A stretch of DNA of 64,000 bases, from contig JACJJN010000018.1 of the NCBI GenBank assembly GCA_016899975.1, positions 1-64,000 on the forward strand, in the 5' to 3' direction. Positions 15,975-24,863 of this stretch are shown piece by piece; positions within the stretch are counted from its first letter, which is position 1; each line of letters begins with the position of its first letter. Source of the stretch: Lacrimispora saccharolytica. Lineage in GTDB: Bacteria; Bacillota; Clostridia; Lachnospirales; Lachnospiraceae. The notes beneath the pieces are model-generated. The model made no database searches, was not told the origin of the DNA, and was given only the letters and a program-made list of their open reading frames with translations. A program made the position numbers and the translations under genes.

Positions 15975-18900
15975 CTATTTTCCCAGTACCTCCTTACGTT
16001 TCATTCTATATAAGATAAGGGATGCAGCCATCAGAAAGGCTGTGCCGCTTATCAGATACCAGAAGATTCCAGATCCACCGGCGGATGGAAGATCGTAGAG
16101 CGGGGTGTTTTTAAAATAGAAAGTATCTTTTCCGTTCAATTCCACGCTAGTAAGTGATCCATTTTTAGAAGATTCAATTGTGACATTCCCGTTACTTATT
16201 TGAATCTGCCATGTTTCCGTACTCTTACTATAACCAGATGGTGCTTTCATTTCTTCAAGACTATAACTATCATCTTCTATCACTTCATTATATTCTTGAG
16301 TACAACTTTCATCCTTAAACCATTTTACTACGCCATCCTCATCAGATTGACCATAAATGATAACTGTTTTATCGCTATTTACCAGTTTAAATACCGCCCC
16401 TTCCAGCTTAACACTTTCAGAGCTTTCACTGATTTTAACAATCTGCCAATCCTTACTATTGGTAATATTAACTGTTACTGTTCCATCCTGTTCATTTTTA
16501 CTTACCACAGAAGACTGATACCCATTAGCTCTTCCGTATTCATCTACAACATTATCACCTATCTTAGTTTCCTTGACAGTATACACATTTTTTGTAAACG
16601 TTCCATCTGAATTTTGAGTATAAATTGGTAATTCTGAAAAAACACATTGCCATTCATCATCTGCATTGATAATTTTTTCTTCATATAAAGTATCATTCTG
16701 ATAAAGTCCAACCGTAATGGTTTCAGGTCTGGTCTCCTCAGAATCACCATACCAGGATTTTTTTACCAGAACCGAAGTGAATCCATCTTGATCCAAAGTA
16801 TTGGTGAGAGTAATATTCTGAATCTTTTTATAACTAAAATTCCAGAACATAGCCCATTGACTCGTTGCAGAAAACCTTAATGTCCAACCATTTTCATTTT
16901 GAGTCAAGCCAATTCCCTGTCCCGAAGTATCTCCACATTTATATTCCACTTTGGCAGAATCGAGATTGCCTGCTCCATTCAAACCCAACGAGACTATATC
17001 TTCTACAATGTTTTGAATATCGCTCAAATCTAACCCTATATCTACAGGCGTCCAAAGGAAATATTTATTTCCAGTCTCTTTTACAAGAAGAATATTATTT
17101 CGCCCAAGGTTATACACCAGTTCACTGTTTGGGGTGTTTCTGTCTCCAATTTTTGTTATATCGGTAAAAGTACTATTCGATGTAGTTTTAACAAGCTCAT
17201 ATCCTACCGGATATTCCTCTTTTACAACATATTCTATATCCCCTTGAAGTCCATCCCACTCCGCATGCCAGTTATTTTCTGCTGTCAGTTTCTTGGATTC
17301 TACACCAGCTACTATCTCATCTCCTTCGTTATATTCACCCGTTGGTGCTGTTGTATCCTTGTACAACGTAACTTTTACATATTCCGGCAGCTCATACGTA
17401 TCGCTATCTTTCCAATCCTTATCTACAAAAACTTTTGTTGTTCCTGTTCCTGTTTCGATTTTAGAATTAGTAACTATAAGCTGACAATTACCATTCACCT
17501 GAGCCGATGCGGTGTAAATACCATTTGATACTCCATCCTCATCAGTACTTGGAAGTTTGACGTCGGATACATTTCCGGTAATGTTATATGTTGGAAGATA
17601 AGAACCATCCTGTATTTCTTTCGCTTCAAATACAATACCGTAAGGTAATCCTGTTATAGTTGCTGTCTGATTTGCTTCTAATTCAATAATACCATCATTA
17701 ACTGTGTAACTGGTGCTTCCAATTTGATAAGAACCAGAAAACGGTTTTCCCTTCACCTGCAAAAGAATCTGATATTTCTTTCCTTCTTCTGTTGCCGTTC
17801 CATCTGCCATCTTTTTGGTTATACTTAATGTAGCAACATGTTTTACTGTATTGATAAATATTACTGTGGATTTTTCTCCTACATTAAGGTTTCCAGAATC
17901 TGCCGATGGTAAAGAAGTTCCGCTTCCATCTTCATCAGGAGTCCAGATTATGGTTCCGTCCACTTCTACTTCATAGCCATTAAGATATGCTCCCATTTCT
18001 TTTACACAATAATACAGATTCTCTGAAATATTATAGAACCGTGCTGTCTGATTATGTTTTAAAGTAAACTGAGCATTCTCATCAGTAACTCCTTTGCCAA
18101 CTACCTTATTATTTTCAATAATATCATATGCTTGATTTGTATACAGGGCATTATCAACCTCTATTTGGAAAAGGAAATCAACATCCTCTGTATAATTTAC
18201 ATCCTCTTCCTCCTCTGTCTGAACAACCTTTTGTACATTAACCGTATTTTTCGGTACTGTTGGCAGATTAAATTTTACATGCAGATTTGATGCCCCTGCA
18301 CCACGTTCCAGATAATACATTTTAAAGCTGTGATCCGTGGTATAGTCAGCAAATGTATCTCCTTTGAATTCTTTTTCTGCACCCGCTTCTGTCCATGTAG
18401 CACCACTCGGCAAAATACCTGCATTTTCAAAAATTTTTCGTAAAGTCGTAGAATATGTTTTCGGCTCATTATTTGTTTTACAATCTGTCCATTCCACAAC
18501 CCCCGTGTGAAAATTAATTTTACCGGAATGAGCATCGTGAACGCCTCCAATATCCAAAACCAGAACATCATCGATGTATACCCACATGTCATCATCGCCG
18601 TTAAACTCATAAACCATATCATCCGTAACAGTTGTTCCGTCTGGCTTTGTATAAGTTGACTTACCATCTCTCTGCTGTGTAAATTCAGCTTCGATCATCA
18701 TGCCAAAATAAAAATTGTTAGTCCCCTGAGTTAAATACAAGTCCTCATTATATCTAGGATTATCAGCAGATAATCTTTTTCCGTCTTCATCATACCAGTT
18801 ATGATTTTCAGACACTTTTCCTTCTGCTATTGTATTATACGGCATGAAATTTCCGCGCTGATAAAAATACTTATCTTCATTACTGGGAGTTCCAATCTGA

Positions 18901-21107
18901 TTATATACGGTAAAAGTATTATTTTCTCCCAGATATGCATAATTTTGGAAACTACTATACTCAAAATATCCTGTTTCCTGATAAGTTTCCAAGCTGAACA
19001 ATTGATCTACATCTTTAGCTCCGTTAAACAACGTTCCAAGATTAGTAACTCCATTTTTTAAATTTGGAAATCCATTGGAATTTGTAATAACATCTTCTAA
19101 TAATCCGTCTTTTATGGTACCTTCTCCATAACCGCTACCGCTTCCAAAATCCACTACCTGACTGCCATTTTTCAGCTTAGTCTGTCCGTTATTATTAGTA
19201 ATTTGATTACCACCCAAAAGATCTATCATCTTCATAGTGATACCTTTTTCAGAGCTATCAACGGTTTCTATGGTCGTTAACGGTTCCACCTCTTTATACA
19301 CAAGACAAACTACCCTATCTGTATAAGAACTCCAATTTTTCCATTCTTCACCATCATAATATTGATATTGATAATTGTATCTAGTTACTCTTACCTTTGT
19401 AATTTTTGTGCCATTTACGCTATTAATACGAGCTGCTTGATATTGATAAGTTTTACCATCAACTGTTACCGGTGATTTTGCATAGTCCTCAAAAACAAAA
19501 CCTTCTTCAATATTAAGCGAAATATCTTCATCCCAAAATTTTTCGCTTGTTAATTCGTCCCCATTTTCTTTTACATATTTTACCGTCACTTTATAATAAC
19601 GTTCCCACTGAATAACAAACTTTGAAAAACTCTCTGTCCTTACTTCAGCTTTCTCAACCTTATTCTCTTCCGTCGTCGCCAGCACATCTACCTGTTCGTT
19701 CTGTGCCATATCAACGACTTCCTTCACCTCACCTTTCTCATTCTCTTCCAGATGCATTACTGTGACTTCCGCATTCTGTGCATCTTCTTCGGAAACGCTT
19801 TCCGGGATTGCCGCTTTCTTATAATCCATGGAAACCTTAACTTCGCCGTTTGGTTCTGTCTCGTTTCCGTCCGGATCCACAAAGGTGATATCGTAAGCCA
19901 GGAATCCGGCAATCTCATATTCCTCTTCCTCTGCCTTTTCCTGAAGCTTCTTCTCAACGTCCTTGTACTGATCTTCGGTTTCCTTGTCTTCTGTGATCGG
20001 TACCACTTTCAGTTCCGCATTAGCAGGAATGACTCCGTTTTCTGCTGCACTGACGGTAACGGTTACCTGATCATCTTCGTATGTAAGAACCTGCACCGGT
20101 TCGTAATATGCATAGCATCCGTAGATCGTAGAAGTTCTTCCTTCCATCTGAATCTTATTGGATGTTCCGTCTTCTTTCAGTGTGATTTCCGACAGATCGT
20201 AGTCATCAACATTGTCTGTGCTCTGTCCGGAATTCTGAAGGGACTCGATCATATCATTTCTCTGAGTGATCGTAACCAGTTCGTCCTTATCTCCTTCCAC
20301 TGCAGGATCTGCCGGATCCAGCTGGAAGACTACGGCTTTTTTCACGTCCTTAACAGTAATGCCGTTCTGGTTTTCAAAGGTAATTACGATCGGTTGCTGA
20401 GACTCTGTCTCCGTTCCGTTTACCTTGAACCGGATATCATAAAGAACGGTATCGCCCAGCATGTAATGTTCCGGAAGACTTTCTTCCATCAGTTTCTTTA
20501 CATGTTCTGTAGTTGCCTGATCCGGAACAGTTACTTCCATGGTAAGTTCGGATGCATCCGCCTGGAAAGCGCCTGCCGGAATCTGTGCGGTTACGGTTGC
20601 CGTAACGTTTCCGTTTTCATCCTTGAACTCATGCTTCAGTTCCACTGCTTCGTTGTATGTTACCGGTGCTTCGGTCGGAACCGGTGTTGCTTCCGGCGTT
20701 GTCTCCGGTGCTGCAGTCACTTCCGGTGCCTGTGTCGGCTCTGCGGTTACCGCCGGCGTCTCGGTCGGAGCCGGTGTCGCTTCCGGTGCTGCAGTCACTT
20801 CCGGCACCTGTGTCGGTTCCACCGTTGCCTGCGGTGCTTCCGTCGGCGCTGCGGTCACTTCAGGAACCTGCGTGGGTTCCGGTGTCGCTTCCGGAGTTGC
20901 CTCTGGCGTTGTCTCAGACAGAACCGCAGGCGTATCCTGCACGGCAGCTTCCGTCTGTGTCTCCTGTACATTCTGCGGATCGCCTTCCTGCGCAACGGCT
21001 GCCGGCTCTTCCGTTCCTGACGATGCAAAAATAAAACTGCTGTTGCTCAGCGCAATCACCATGCAAAGCACGATCGCCAACATTCTCCTCTTCATTTTAC
21101 TTTTCAT
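15975..21107 (-). CDS. Large pilus tip adhesin: fibro-slime and Cna_B domains, LPSAG anchor
   Basis: A protein of 1,710 residues from the ATG preceded by GAAGGAGG; an upstream in-frame ATG lacks a ribosome binding site. After the signal peptide there is a Pro/Thr/Glu repeat stalk (about 60-150, ATPEATPEPT-type units), a beta-rich region to about 480, and a fibro-slime/PA14-like domain. The last is shown by MVYEFNGDDDMWVYIDDVLV and IGGVHDAHSGKINFHTG. Several Cna_B/SpaA domains follow, with E-boxes such as YVKEEYPVGYELVK and YSLEEMKAPSGYSKS. The sorting signal is LPSAG near 1673-1677, then a membrane helix and RMKRKEVLGK. It heads the operon, as tip pilins do. The ligand is unknown; fibro-slime domains are linked to surface or carbohydrate attachment. 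Confidence 0.92.
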   Translation of the reverse strand: MKSKMKRRMLAIVLCMVIALSNSSFIFASSGTEEPAAVAQEGDPQNVQETQTEAAVQDTPAVLSETTPEATPEATPEPTQVPEVTAAPTEAPQATVEPTQVPEVTAAPEATPAPTETPAVTAEPTQAPEVTAAPETTPEATPVPTEAPVTYNEAVELKHEFKDENGNVTATVTAQIPAGAFQADASELTMEVTVPDQATTEHVKKLMEESLPEHYMLGDTVLYDIRFKVNGTETESQQPIVITFENQNGITVKDVKKAVVFQLDPADPAVEGDKDELVTITQRNDMIESLQNSGQSTDNVDDYDLSEITLKEDGTSNKIQMEGRTSTIYGCYAYYEPVQVLTYEDDQVTVTVSAAENGVIPANAELKVVPITEDKETEDQYKDVEKKLQEKAEEEEYEIAGFLAYDITFVDPDGNETEPNGEVKVSMDYKKAAIPESVSEEDAQNAEVTVMHLEENEKGEVKEVVDMAQNEQVDVLATTEENKVEKAEVRTESFSKFVIQWERYYKVTVKYVKENGDELTSEKFWDEDISLNIEEGFVFEDYAKSPVTVDGKTYQYQAARINSVNGTKITKVRVTRYNYQYQYYDGEEWKNWSSYTDRVVCLVYKEVEPLTTIETVDSSEKGITMKMIDLLGGNQITNNNGQTKLKNGSQVVDFGSGSGYGEGTIKDGLLEDVITNSNGFPNLKNGVTNLGTLFNGAKDVDQLFSLETYQETGYFEYSSFQNYAYLGENNTFTVYNQIGTPSNEDKYFYQRGNFMPYNTIAEGKVSENHNWYDEDGKRLSADNPRYNEDLYLTQGTNNFYFGMMIEAEFTQQRDGKSTYTKPDGTTVTDDMVYEFNGDDDMWVYIDDVLVLDIGGVHDAHSGKINFHTGVVEWTDCKTNNEPKTYSTTLRKIFENAGILPSGATWTEAGAEKEFKGDTFADYTTDHSFKMYYLERGAGASNLHVKFNLPTVPKNTVNVQKVVQTEEEEDVNYTEDVDFLFQIEVDNALYTNQAYDIIENNKVVGKGVTDENAQFTLKHNQTARFYNISENLYYCVKEMGAYLNGYEVEVDGTIIWTPDEDGSGTSLPSADSGNLNVGEKSTVIFINTVKHVATLSITKKMADGTATEEGKKYQILLQVKGKPFSGSYQIGSTSYTVNDGIIELEANQTATITGLPYGIVFEAKEIQDGSYLPTYNITGNVSDVKLPSTDEDGVSNGIYTASAQVNGNCQLIVTNSKIETGTGTTKVFVDKDWKDSDTYELPEYVKVTLYKDTTAPTGEYNEGDEIVAGVESKKLTAENNWHAEWDGLQGDIEYVVKEEYPVGYELVKTTSNSTFTDITKIGDRNTPNSELVYNLGRNNILLVKETGNKYFLWTPVDIGLDLSDIQNIVEDIVSLGLNGAGNLDSAKVEYKCGDTSGQGIGLTQNENGWTLRFSATSQWAMFWNFSYKKIQNITLTNTLDQDGFTSVLVKKSWYGDSEETRPETITVGLYQNDTLYEEKIINADDEWQCVFSELPIYTQNSDGTFTKNVYTVKETKIGDNVVDEYGRANGYQSSVVSKNEQDGTVTVNITNSKDWQIVKISESSESVKLEGAVFKLVNSDKTVIIYGQSDEDGVVKWFKDESCTQEYNEVIEDDSYSLEEMKAPSGYSKSTETWQIQISNGNVTIESSKNGSLTSVELNGKDTFYFKNTPLYDLPSAGGSGIFWYLISGTAFLMAASLILYRMKRKEVLGK

Positions 21108-21318
21108 GGCTTCCTCCTTCTGCTTCGTCCAAAGCACTTTCTATCAGTTTAATCAATTCCAGGGCACTTCGGAATTGCTGCTTCTCATTTTTATCCACCC
21201 AGGAGATGCTTCCCTGCCAGGTGGAATTCTGCCGGTCGTAGATATTCAGCAGGAACGTTCCGCGCCTCCTTCTGATGGGATCCTTCACAACCCTCCGTGC
21301 CTCCTTCCTTTGTATCAT
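21097..21318 (-). CDS. Small TWQG-motif protein overlapping the adhesin start
   Basis: A 73-residue soluble protein that I cannot assign to a named family. Its core, YDRQNSTWQGSISWVDK then FRSALELIKLIESALDE, is clearly paralogous to the C terminus of the 149-residue protein at 25777-26226 (YRQNATWQGRLVWKE, FRSALELIILVDNAL). Its stop lies 11 bases inside the start region of the adhesin gene, so translation of the two is coupled. The start is uncertain: a GTG after CACGGAGGG about 30 bases inside the ORF is an alternative. Conserved position at the head of the pilus operon and a homologue beside the BTAD regulator suggest a regulatory or assembly role; this is inference. Confidence 0.7.
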   Translation of the reverse strand: MIQRKEARRVVKDPIRRRRGTFLLNIYDRQNSTWQGSISWVDKNEKQQFRSALELIKLIESALDEAEGGSHEK

Positions 21319-21465
21319 CGTGATAGGTATAGTTTATAAGATCGGGCGTTACAAAAAGCATTACAACTATTAACATAATTTGTGTTTTTAAATATTTTTT
21401 TCATTTTTGTAATGGTTGAGGTTCCTGTGGAGTGTGAAAGTTGTCCGAAAACAGTTTTCAGGCAG
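21319..21465. promoter_or_regulatory. AT-rich leader upstream of the pilus operon
   Basis: The region between the TWQG gene and the terminator of the next gene is AT-rich and should hold the operon promoter. A candidate on the minus strand is TTGTAA, 17 bases, TATACC, ending about 20 bases before the ORF. The match is weak and no operator is obvious. Confidence 0.35.
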
Positions 21466-21521
21466 CAAAAAAGCCGGACAACAGGTCCCGGCAGCTTTCG
21501 CTTTCGGAACCCGGTGTCCGG
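21466..21521 (-). terminator. Terminator after the small membrane protein
   Basis: A CCGGACA/TGTCCGG stem with an inner CCGGG pairing is followed on the minus strand by CTTTTTTGC. It separates the small membrane protein from the pilus operon promoter. Confidence 0.7.
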
Positions 21522-21547
21522 CGTAAATTTCCTATATTTCTGATCAT

Positions 21548-21588
21548 GAATTTTCAAACACGCTCTGGCGCGTTTGAAGATTGCTTTA
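21548..21588. repeat. Partial copy of the AGAGCGTGTTTGAAAATTC palindromic repeat
   Basis: GAATTTTCAAACACGCTCT (21548-21566), followed at once by an imperfect inverted copy (GCGTTTGAAGATTGCTTT), looks like two ends of the 162-bp element at 32042-32203 joined head to head. It overlaps the last codons of the small membrane protein gene. Confidence 0.6.
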
Positions 21589-21790
21589 ATATAATATGGA
21601 AGAATCTCTTCATGAACGGAACATACGTCCCGAGAAATACCACTCCGCTTATGCCATATGCGATTTTCTTTTTTTCCTTCGGCACGCACATGCCGACCAT
21701 TACACCGATAGCAAACAGGCAGAATTTCAACAGCGCAAGGGTCTCCCAGCTGCTACAGCAGTATTCATCCGCAGCGTCAAATAATTTCAT
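21554..21790 (-). CDS. Small membrane protein (Lachnospiraceae-type, unknown function)
   Basis: A 78-residue protein with two hydrophobic helices (about 16-35 and 44-60). The pattern SSWETLALLKFCLFAIGVMV and the following MCVPKEKKK resembles a widespread family of short clostridial membrane proteins, sometimes annotated as 'permease of phosphate ABC transporter' without evidence. The last few residues (NAPERV) are encoded by a repeat element end, so the native C terminus may have been altered by that insertion. A terminator follows. The gene is probably real because of the conserved pattern; its role is unknown. Confidence 0.7.
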   Translation of the reverse strand: MKLFDAADEYCCSSWETLALLKFCLFAIGVMVGMCVPKEKKKIAYGISGVVFLGTYVPFMKRFFHIILKQSSNAPERV

Positions 21791-21859
21791 TCGCTTTTTC
21801 TTCTTAAAACTTTTTTCGATAGTTTGCTTTCTGTGAAGCTTTTACAGATGCTTCGATCT

Positions 21860-22792
21860 CTACAATCGCTTTACAGACGTTTCACTCTCCATCAGTAACC
21901 GGCAGATTCCCTGATCATCTTCCTCCGGATGTGCGGATATCATCCGGCTGATCTGCTCTACTGTTTGAATATCTTCCTCTAACAGGTCTGCAATCTGCTC
22001 TTTTTGGTATCCGCGGAGTTGTTTCTTTCGAATCAGTGAAACTAATTTCCGTAATTCGCCTTCCAATTGACCTTCCAATCGTCCTTCACGCATTCCCTCC
22101 AGCCGACCTTCACGGCGGCCTCTTTCTTCTCCAATTTCCTGATTTTCCTGGTCACGCATCAACAATGTCATATACTCATGCCTCCATTTCCGATTACGTT
22201 TTGCTTCCTTTACTGCTCTTTCAAGCTTCTGTACATATTCATCTTCTGATTTTTTTCCGCCTAAATAATCCAGAAAAGCTCTTAATTCTGAACTCACATC
22301 ATTAAGATTGCCCTTCGCATTGAGAAAGATCTTAATTGCTCCATCCCGAAGCTTTATCCCTGGATCTTCCCGGCAAATGTTCTCAAACGTATAGATATGT
22401 CGGTTTTTTCCAAAAACATCTTCCAGGCAGATGAAGATGACATAACTCTGGTTCAGTTTTTTATACGGTTGACCACTATCAATCAGCTGCAGATCCATCA
22501 TTCCCTGATAATAGCGGCTTCTCTTCGGCAATTCCCTCGTATTCACCTTCTGCATCTCGATATCATATACCGTATTCTTTCCGTCTTTTACATAAACGTC
22601 CAGACGCACACTCCGTGCGTCGACATCTTCCTTAATCGGTTTCTGCAGCTCCGGATACTCGATATGATCGATCTCTATCCCCGGCAGAATCCGTTCCAAC
22701 AGTTCCTTACATAATTCGGGATCACTCATTACCTTTCCAAAGATAAAATCGTTGGAAAGTCCTATTTCTTCCCAGTCTGTTGTATACTTCAT
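21860..22792 (-). CDS. Rpn family PD-(D/E)xK nuclease / transposase-like protein, copy 1
   Basis: A 310-residue protein. The N-terminal nuclease domain has D65 (RLDVYVKDG) and E79-x-Q81 (YDIEMQ), the PD-(D/E)xQ form typical of the Rpn/PDDEXK_2 family. The C-terminal third has RNRKWRHEYMTLLMRDQENQ, then Arg-Glu-Gly repeats (GRLEGMREGRLEGQLEGE) and a helical end (LLEEDIQTVEQISRMISAHP). Rpn proteins are DNA endonucleases that promote recombination; in E. coli they act as phage-defence toxins restrained by a C-terminal fragment made from an internal start. It is nearly identical to the copy at 23388-24302 but lacks an overlapping tail ORF, because its last residues (SETSVKRL) differ. Confidence 0.88.
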   Translation of the reverse strand: MKYTTDWEEIGLSNDFIFGKVMSDPELCKELLERILPGIEIDHIEYPELQKPIKEDVDARSVRLDVYVKDGKNTVYDIEMQKVNTRELPKRSRYYQGMMDLQLIDSGQPYKKLNQSYVIFICLEDVFGKNRHIYTFENICREDPGIKLRDGAIKIFLNAKGNLNDVSSELRAFLDYLGGKKSEDEYVQKLERAVKEAKRNRKWRHEYMTLLMRDQENQEIGEERGRREGRLEGMREGRLEGQLEGELRKLVSLIRKKQLRGYQKEQIADLLEEDIQTVEQISRMISAHPEEDDQGICRLLMESETSVKRL

Positions 22793-23007
22793 TTTCTTCT
22801 CCTGTTATTTTAATTATACACAAACTCCGACGTAAAGACAATGTACTGGTGCCGGACTTTGCCATTCATTGGTAACTGTTTTGATTCGTTAACGATCACT
22901 TTAATAGAAAAATTTCTTTGAGGATTATTGGCTTGAATAAAGCCCTGGATTTTCCGGTTTTCCGGATTTTATAGATTTTTGATTTTGTAGAACTTATACC
23001 AAAGATG

Positions 23008-23041
23008 GCATTCCGCTTTGGTTCAGTGCAAAGCGGAATGC
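23008..23041. other. Hairpin upstream of rpn copy 1
   Basis: A perfect 13-bp stem (GCATTCCGCTTTG/CAAAGCGGAATGC) with an 8-base loop lies just past the tail ORF. A T-rich tract follows on the plus strand only, so it is a poor terminator for the minus-strand genes. It is duplicated at 24553-24586. Confidence 0.7.
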
Positions 23042-23064
23042 AGTAATTTTAATTTTTAACCGAT

Positions 23065-23391
23065 TTATTGAAAACCATCCTCCATCAACAATCGACAAAT
23101 TTCCCGATTATCTTCCTCTGGATGTGCAGATATCATCCGACAGATATTTTCTACCGTTTGAATATCCTCTTCTAACAAATCCGCAATCTGCTCTTTCGAA
23201 TATCCGCGGAGCAACTTCTTTCGGACCTGAGAAACCAAAGTGTACAGCATGCCTTCTCGAATGCCTTCCCGGCGACCTCTTTCTTCTCCAATCTCTTGAT
23301 TTTCCTGATCACGCATCAACAATGTCATGTACTCATGCCTCCATTTTCGATTACGTTTTGCTTTTTCAGTTTTTGGTGCACGAAGTTTCAA
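23065..23391 (-). CDS. Stand-alone Rpn C-terminal tail, 108 residues
   Basis: The protein starts at a TTG whose last two bases overlap the TGA stop of rpn copy 2 (TTGA), so it can be made by translational coupling. After a short MKLRAPKTEKA leader it carries the Rpn C-terminal region: RNRKWRHEYMTLLMRDQENQ, the REG repeat, and the complete helical end (YSKEQIADLLEEDIQTVENI to ICRLLMEDGFQ). It has no nuclease domain. In E. coli the equivalent fragment, made from inside rpn genes, neutralises the full-length toxin, so this could be a free antitoxin. It could equally be debris of a deletion between paralogues. There is no strong ribosome binding site of its own. Confidence 0.55.
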   Translation of the reverse strand: MKLRAPKTEKAKRNRKWRHEYMTLLMRDQENQEIGEERGRREGIREGMLYTLVSQVRKKLLRGYSKEQIADLLEEDIQTVENICRMISAHPEEDNREICRLLMEDGFQ

Positions 23392-24302
23392 ACGTCAGTT
23401 TTTTCACTCTCCATCAATAGCTGGCAGATCCCCTGGTCATCCTCTTCTGGATGCGCGGATATCATCCGGATAATTTTCTCTACTGTTTGAATGTCTTCCT
23501 CTAACAAGTCCGCAATCTGCTCTTTTTGATATCCGCGGAGTTGTTTCTTTCGAATCTGAGAAACTAATTTCCGTAATTCGCCTTCCAATTGACCTTCACG
23601 ACGACCCTCCAACCTTCCTTCACGACGGCCTCTTTCTTCTCCAATCTCCTGATTTTCCTGATCGCGCATCAACAATGTCATATACTCATGCCTCCATTTC
23701 CGATTACGTTTTGCTTCCCTTACTGCTTTTTCAAGCTTCTGTACATATTCATCTTCTGATTTTTTTCCGCTCAAATAATCCAGAAAAGCTCTTAATTCTG
23801 AACTTACATCATTAAGATTGCTCTTCGCATTGAGAAAGATCTTAATTGCTCCATCCCGAAGCTTTATCTCTGGATCTTCCCGGCAAATGTTCTCAAACGT
23901 ATAGATATGTCGGTTTTTTCCAAAAACATCTTCCAGGCAGATGAAGATGACATAACTCTGGTTTAGTTTTTTATACGGCTGACCACTATCAATCAGCTGC
24001 AGATCCATCATTCCCTGATAGTAACGGCTTCTTTTCGGCAATTCCCTCGTATTCACCTTCTGCATCTCGATATCATATACCGTATTCTTTCCGTCTTTTA
24101 CATAAACATCCAGACGCACACTCCGCGCATCGACATCTTCCTTAATCGGTTTCTGCAGCTCCGGATACTCGATATGATCGATCTCTATCCCCGGCAGAAT
24201 CCGTTCCAACAGTTCCTTACATAATTCGGGATCACTCATTACCTTTCCAAAGATAAAATCGTTGGAGAGACCTATTTCTTCCCAGTCTGTTGCATATTTC
24301 AT
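23388..24302 (-). CDS. Rpn family PD-(D/E)xK nuclease / transposase-like protein, copy 2
   Basis: A 304-residue near-duplicate of copy 1 (differences include T4A, GI to EI near 144 and a shorter REG repeat). D65, E79 and Q81 are all kept, so the nuclease site is intact. The C terminus ends ICQLLMESEKTDV, and the TGA overlaps the TTG start of the 108-residue tail ORF. The high identity over coding and upstream DNA points to recent tandem duplication. Members of this family are usually scattered in many copies in Lachnospiraceae genomes. Confidence 0.88.
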   Translation of the reverse strand: MKYATDWEEIGLSNDFIFGKVMSDPELCKELLERILPGIEIDHIEYPELQKPIKEDVDARSVRLDVYVKDGKNTVYDIEMQKVNTRELPKRSRYYQGMMDLQLIDSGQPYKKLNQSYVIFICLEDVFGKNRHIYTFENICREDPEIKLRDGAIKIFLNAKSNLNDVSSELRAFLDYLSGKKSEDEYVQKLEKAVREAKRNRKWRHEYMTLLMRDQENQEIGEERGRREGRLEGRREGQLEGELRKLVSQIRKKQLRGYQKEQIADLLEEDIQTVEKIIRMISAHPEEDDQGICQLLMESEKTDV

Positions 24303-24552
24303 TCTCTTCTCCTGTTATTTTAATTATACACAAACTCCGACACAAAGACAATGTACTGGTGCCGGACTTTGTCATTCATTGGTAGCTGGTTTGATTCGTT
24401 AACGATCACTTTAATAAAAAAATTTATTTAAGGATTATTGGCTTGAATAAAGCCTTGGATTTTCCGGTTTTCCGGATTTTATAGATTTTTTGATTTTATA
24501 GATTTTCAAGATTTAGGATTAGGATATTCTCTTATCCCATTATACTAAAATG

Positions 24553-24586
24553 GCATTCCGCTTTGGTTCTGAGCAAAGCGGAATGC
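24553..24586. other. Hairpin upstream of rpn copy 2
   Basis: The same 13-bp stem as at 23008-23041 with a different loop. On the minus strand the hairpin is followed within a few bases by TATAAT-containing sequence (TTTAGTATAATGGG), which could be the -10 region of rpn copy 2. Confidence 0.65.
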
Positions 24587-24602
24587 AGCAATTTTTTCCT
24601 TA

Positions 24603-24863
24603 TTATAGGTCATATTGACGGTATAATTTTTCTCTCAATTCAGAGTTTTCCGCTATCTCTGTTATCATGGATTCCTTATGTTCTTCTACCAACTTCAGAA
24701 TCAATTGACTATAACGTTCTGCTTCTTCTTGCTTACCTTCCCTACGGCCTCTTTCTTCTCCAATTTCCTGATTTTCTTGATCACGCATCAACAATGTCAT
24801 ATACTCATGCCTCCATTTCCGATTACGTTTTGCTTTTTCAGCTTTTGGTGCACGAAGTTTCAA
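24603..24863 (-). CDS. Stand-alone Rpn C-terminal tail, 86 residues, divergent end
   Basis: It starts at TTG in the same TTGA overlap as the other tail, this time with the stop of the 159-residue ORF. The first 42 residues (MKLRAPKAEKAKRNRKWRHE and onward to GRREG) match the 108-residue tail. The rest (KQEEAERYSQLILKLVEEHK and onward) is a different helical end, as found in another Rpn subfamily, so it is a recombinant. Function is uncertain: an antitoxin-like fragment or a remnant. Confidence 0.45.
   Translation of the reverse strand: MKLRAPKAEKAKRNRKWRHEYMTLLMRDQENQEIGEERGRREGKQEEAERYSQLILKLVEEHKESMITEIAENSELREKLYRQYDL

Noticed and set aside
19752-21020. Long plus-strand Cys/Arg-rich ORF opposite the adhesin
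   Set aside because: Shadow of the low-complexity Pro/Thr repeat of the adhesin gene.
21315-21689. 124-residue minus-strand ORF upstream of the TWQG gene
   Set aside because: It overlaps the terminator, the repeat end and the 78-residue membrane protein gene in another frame.
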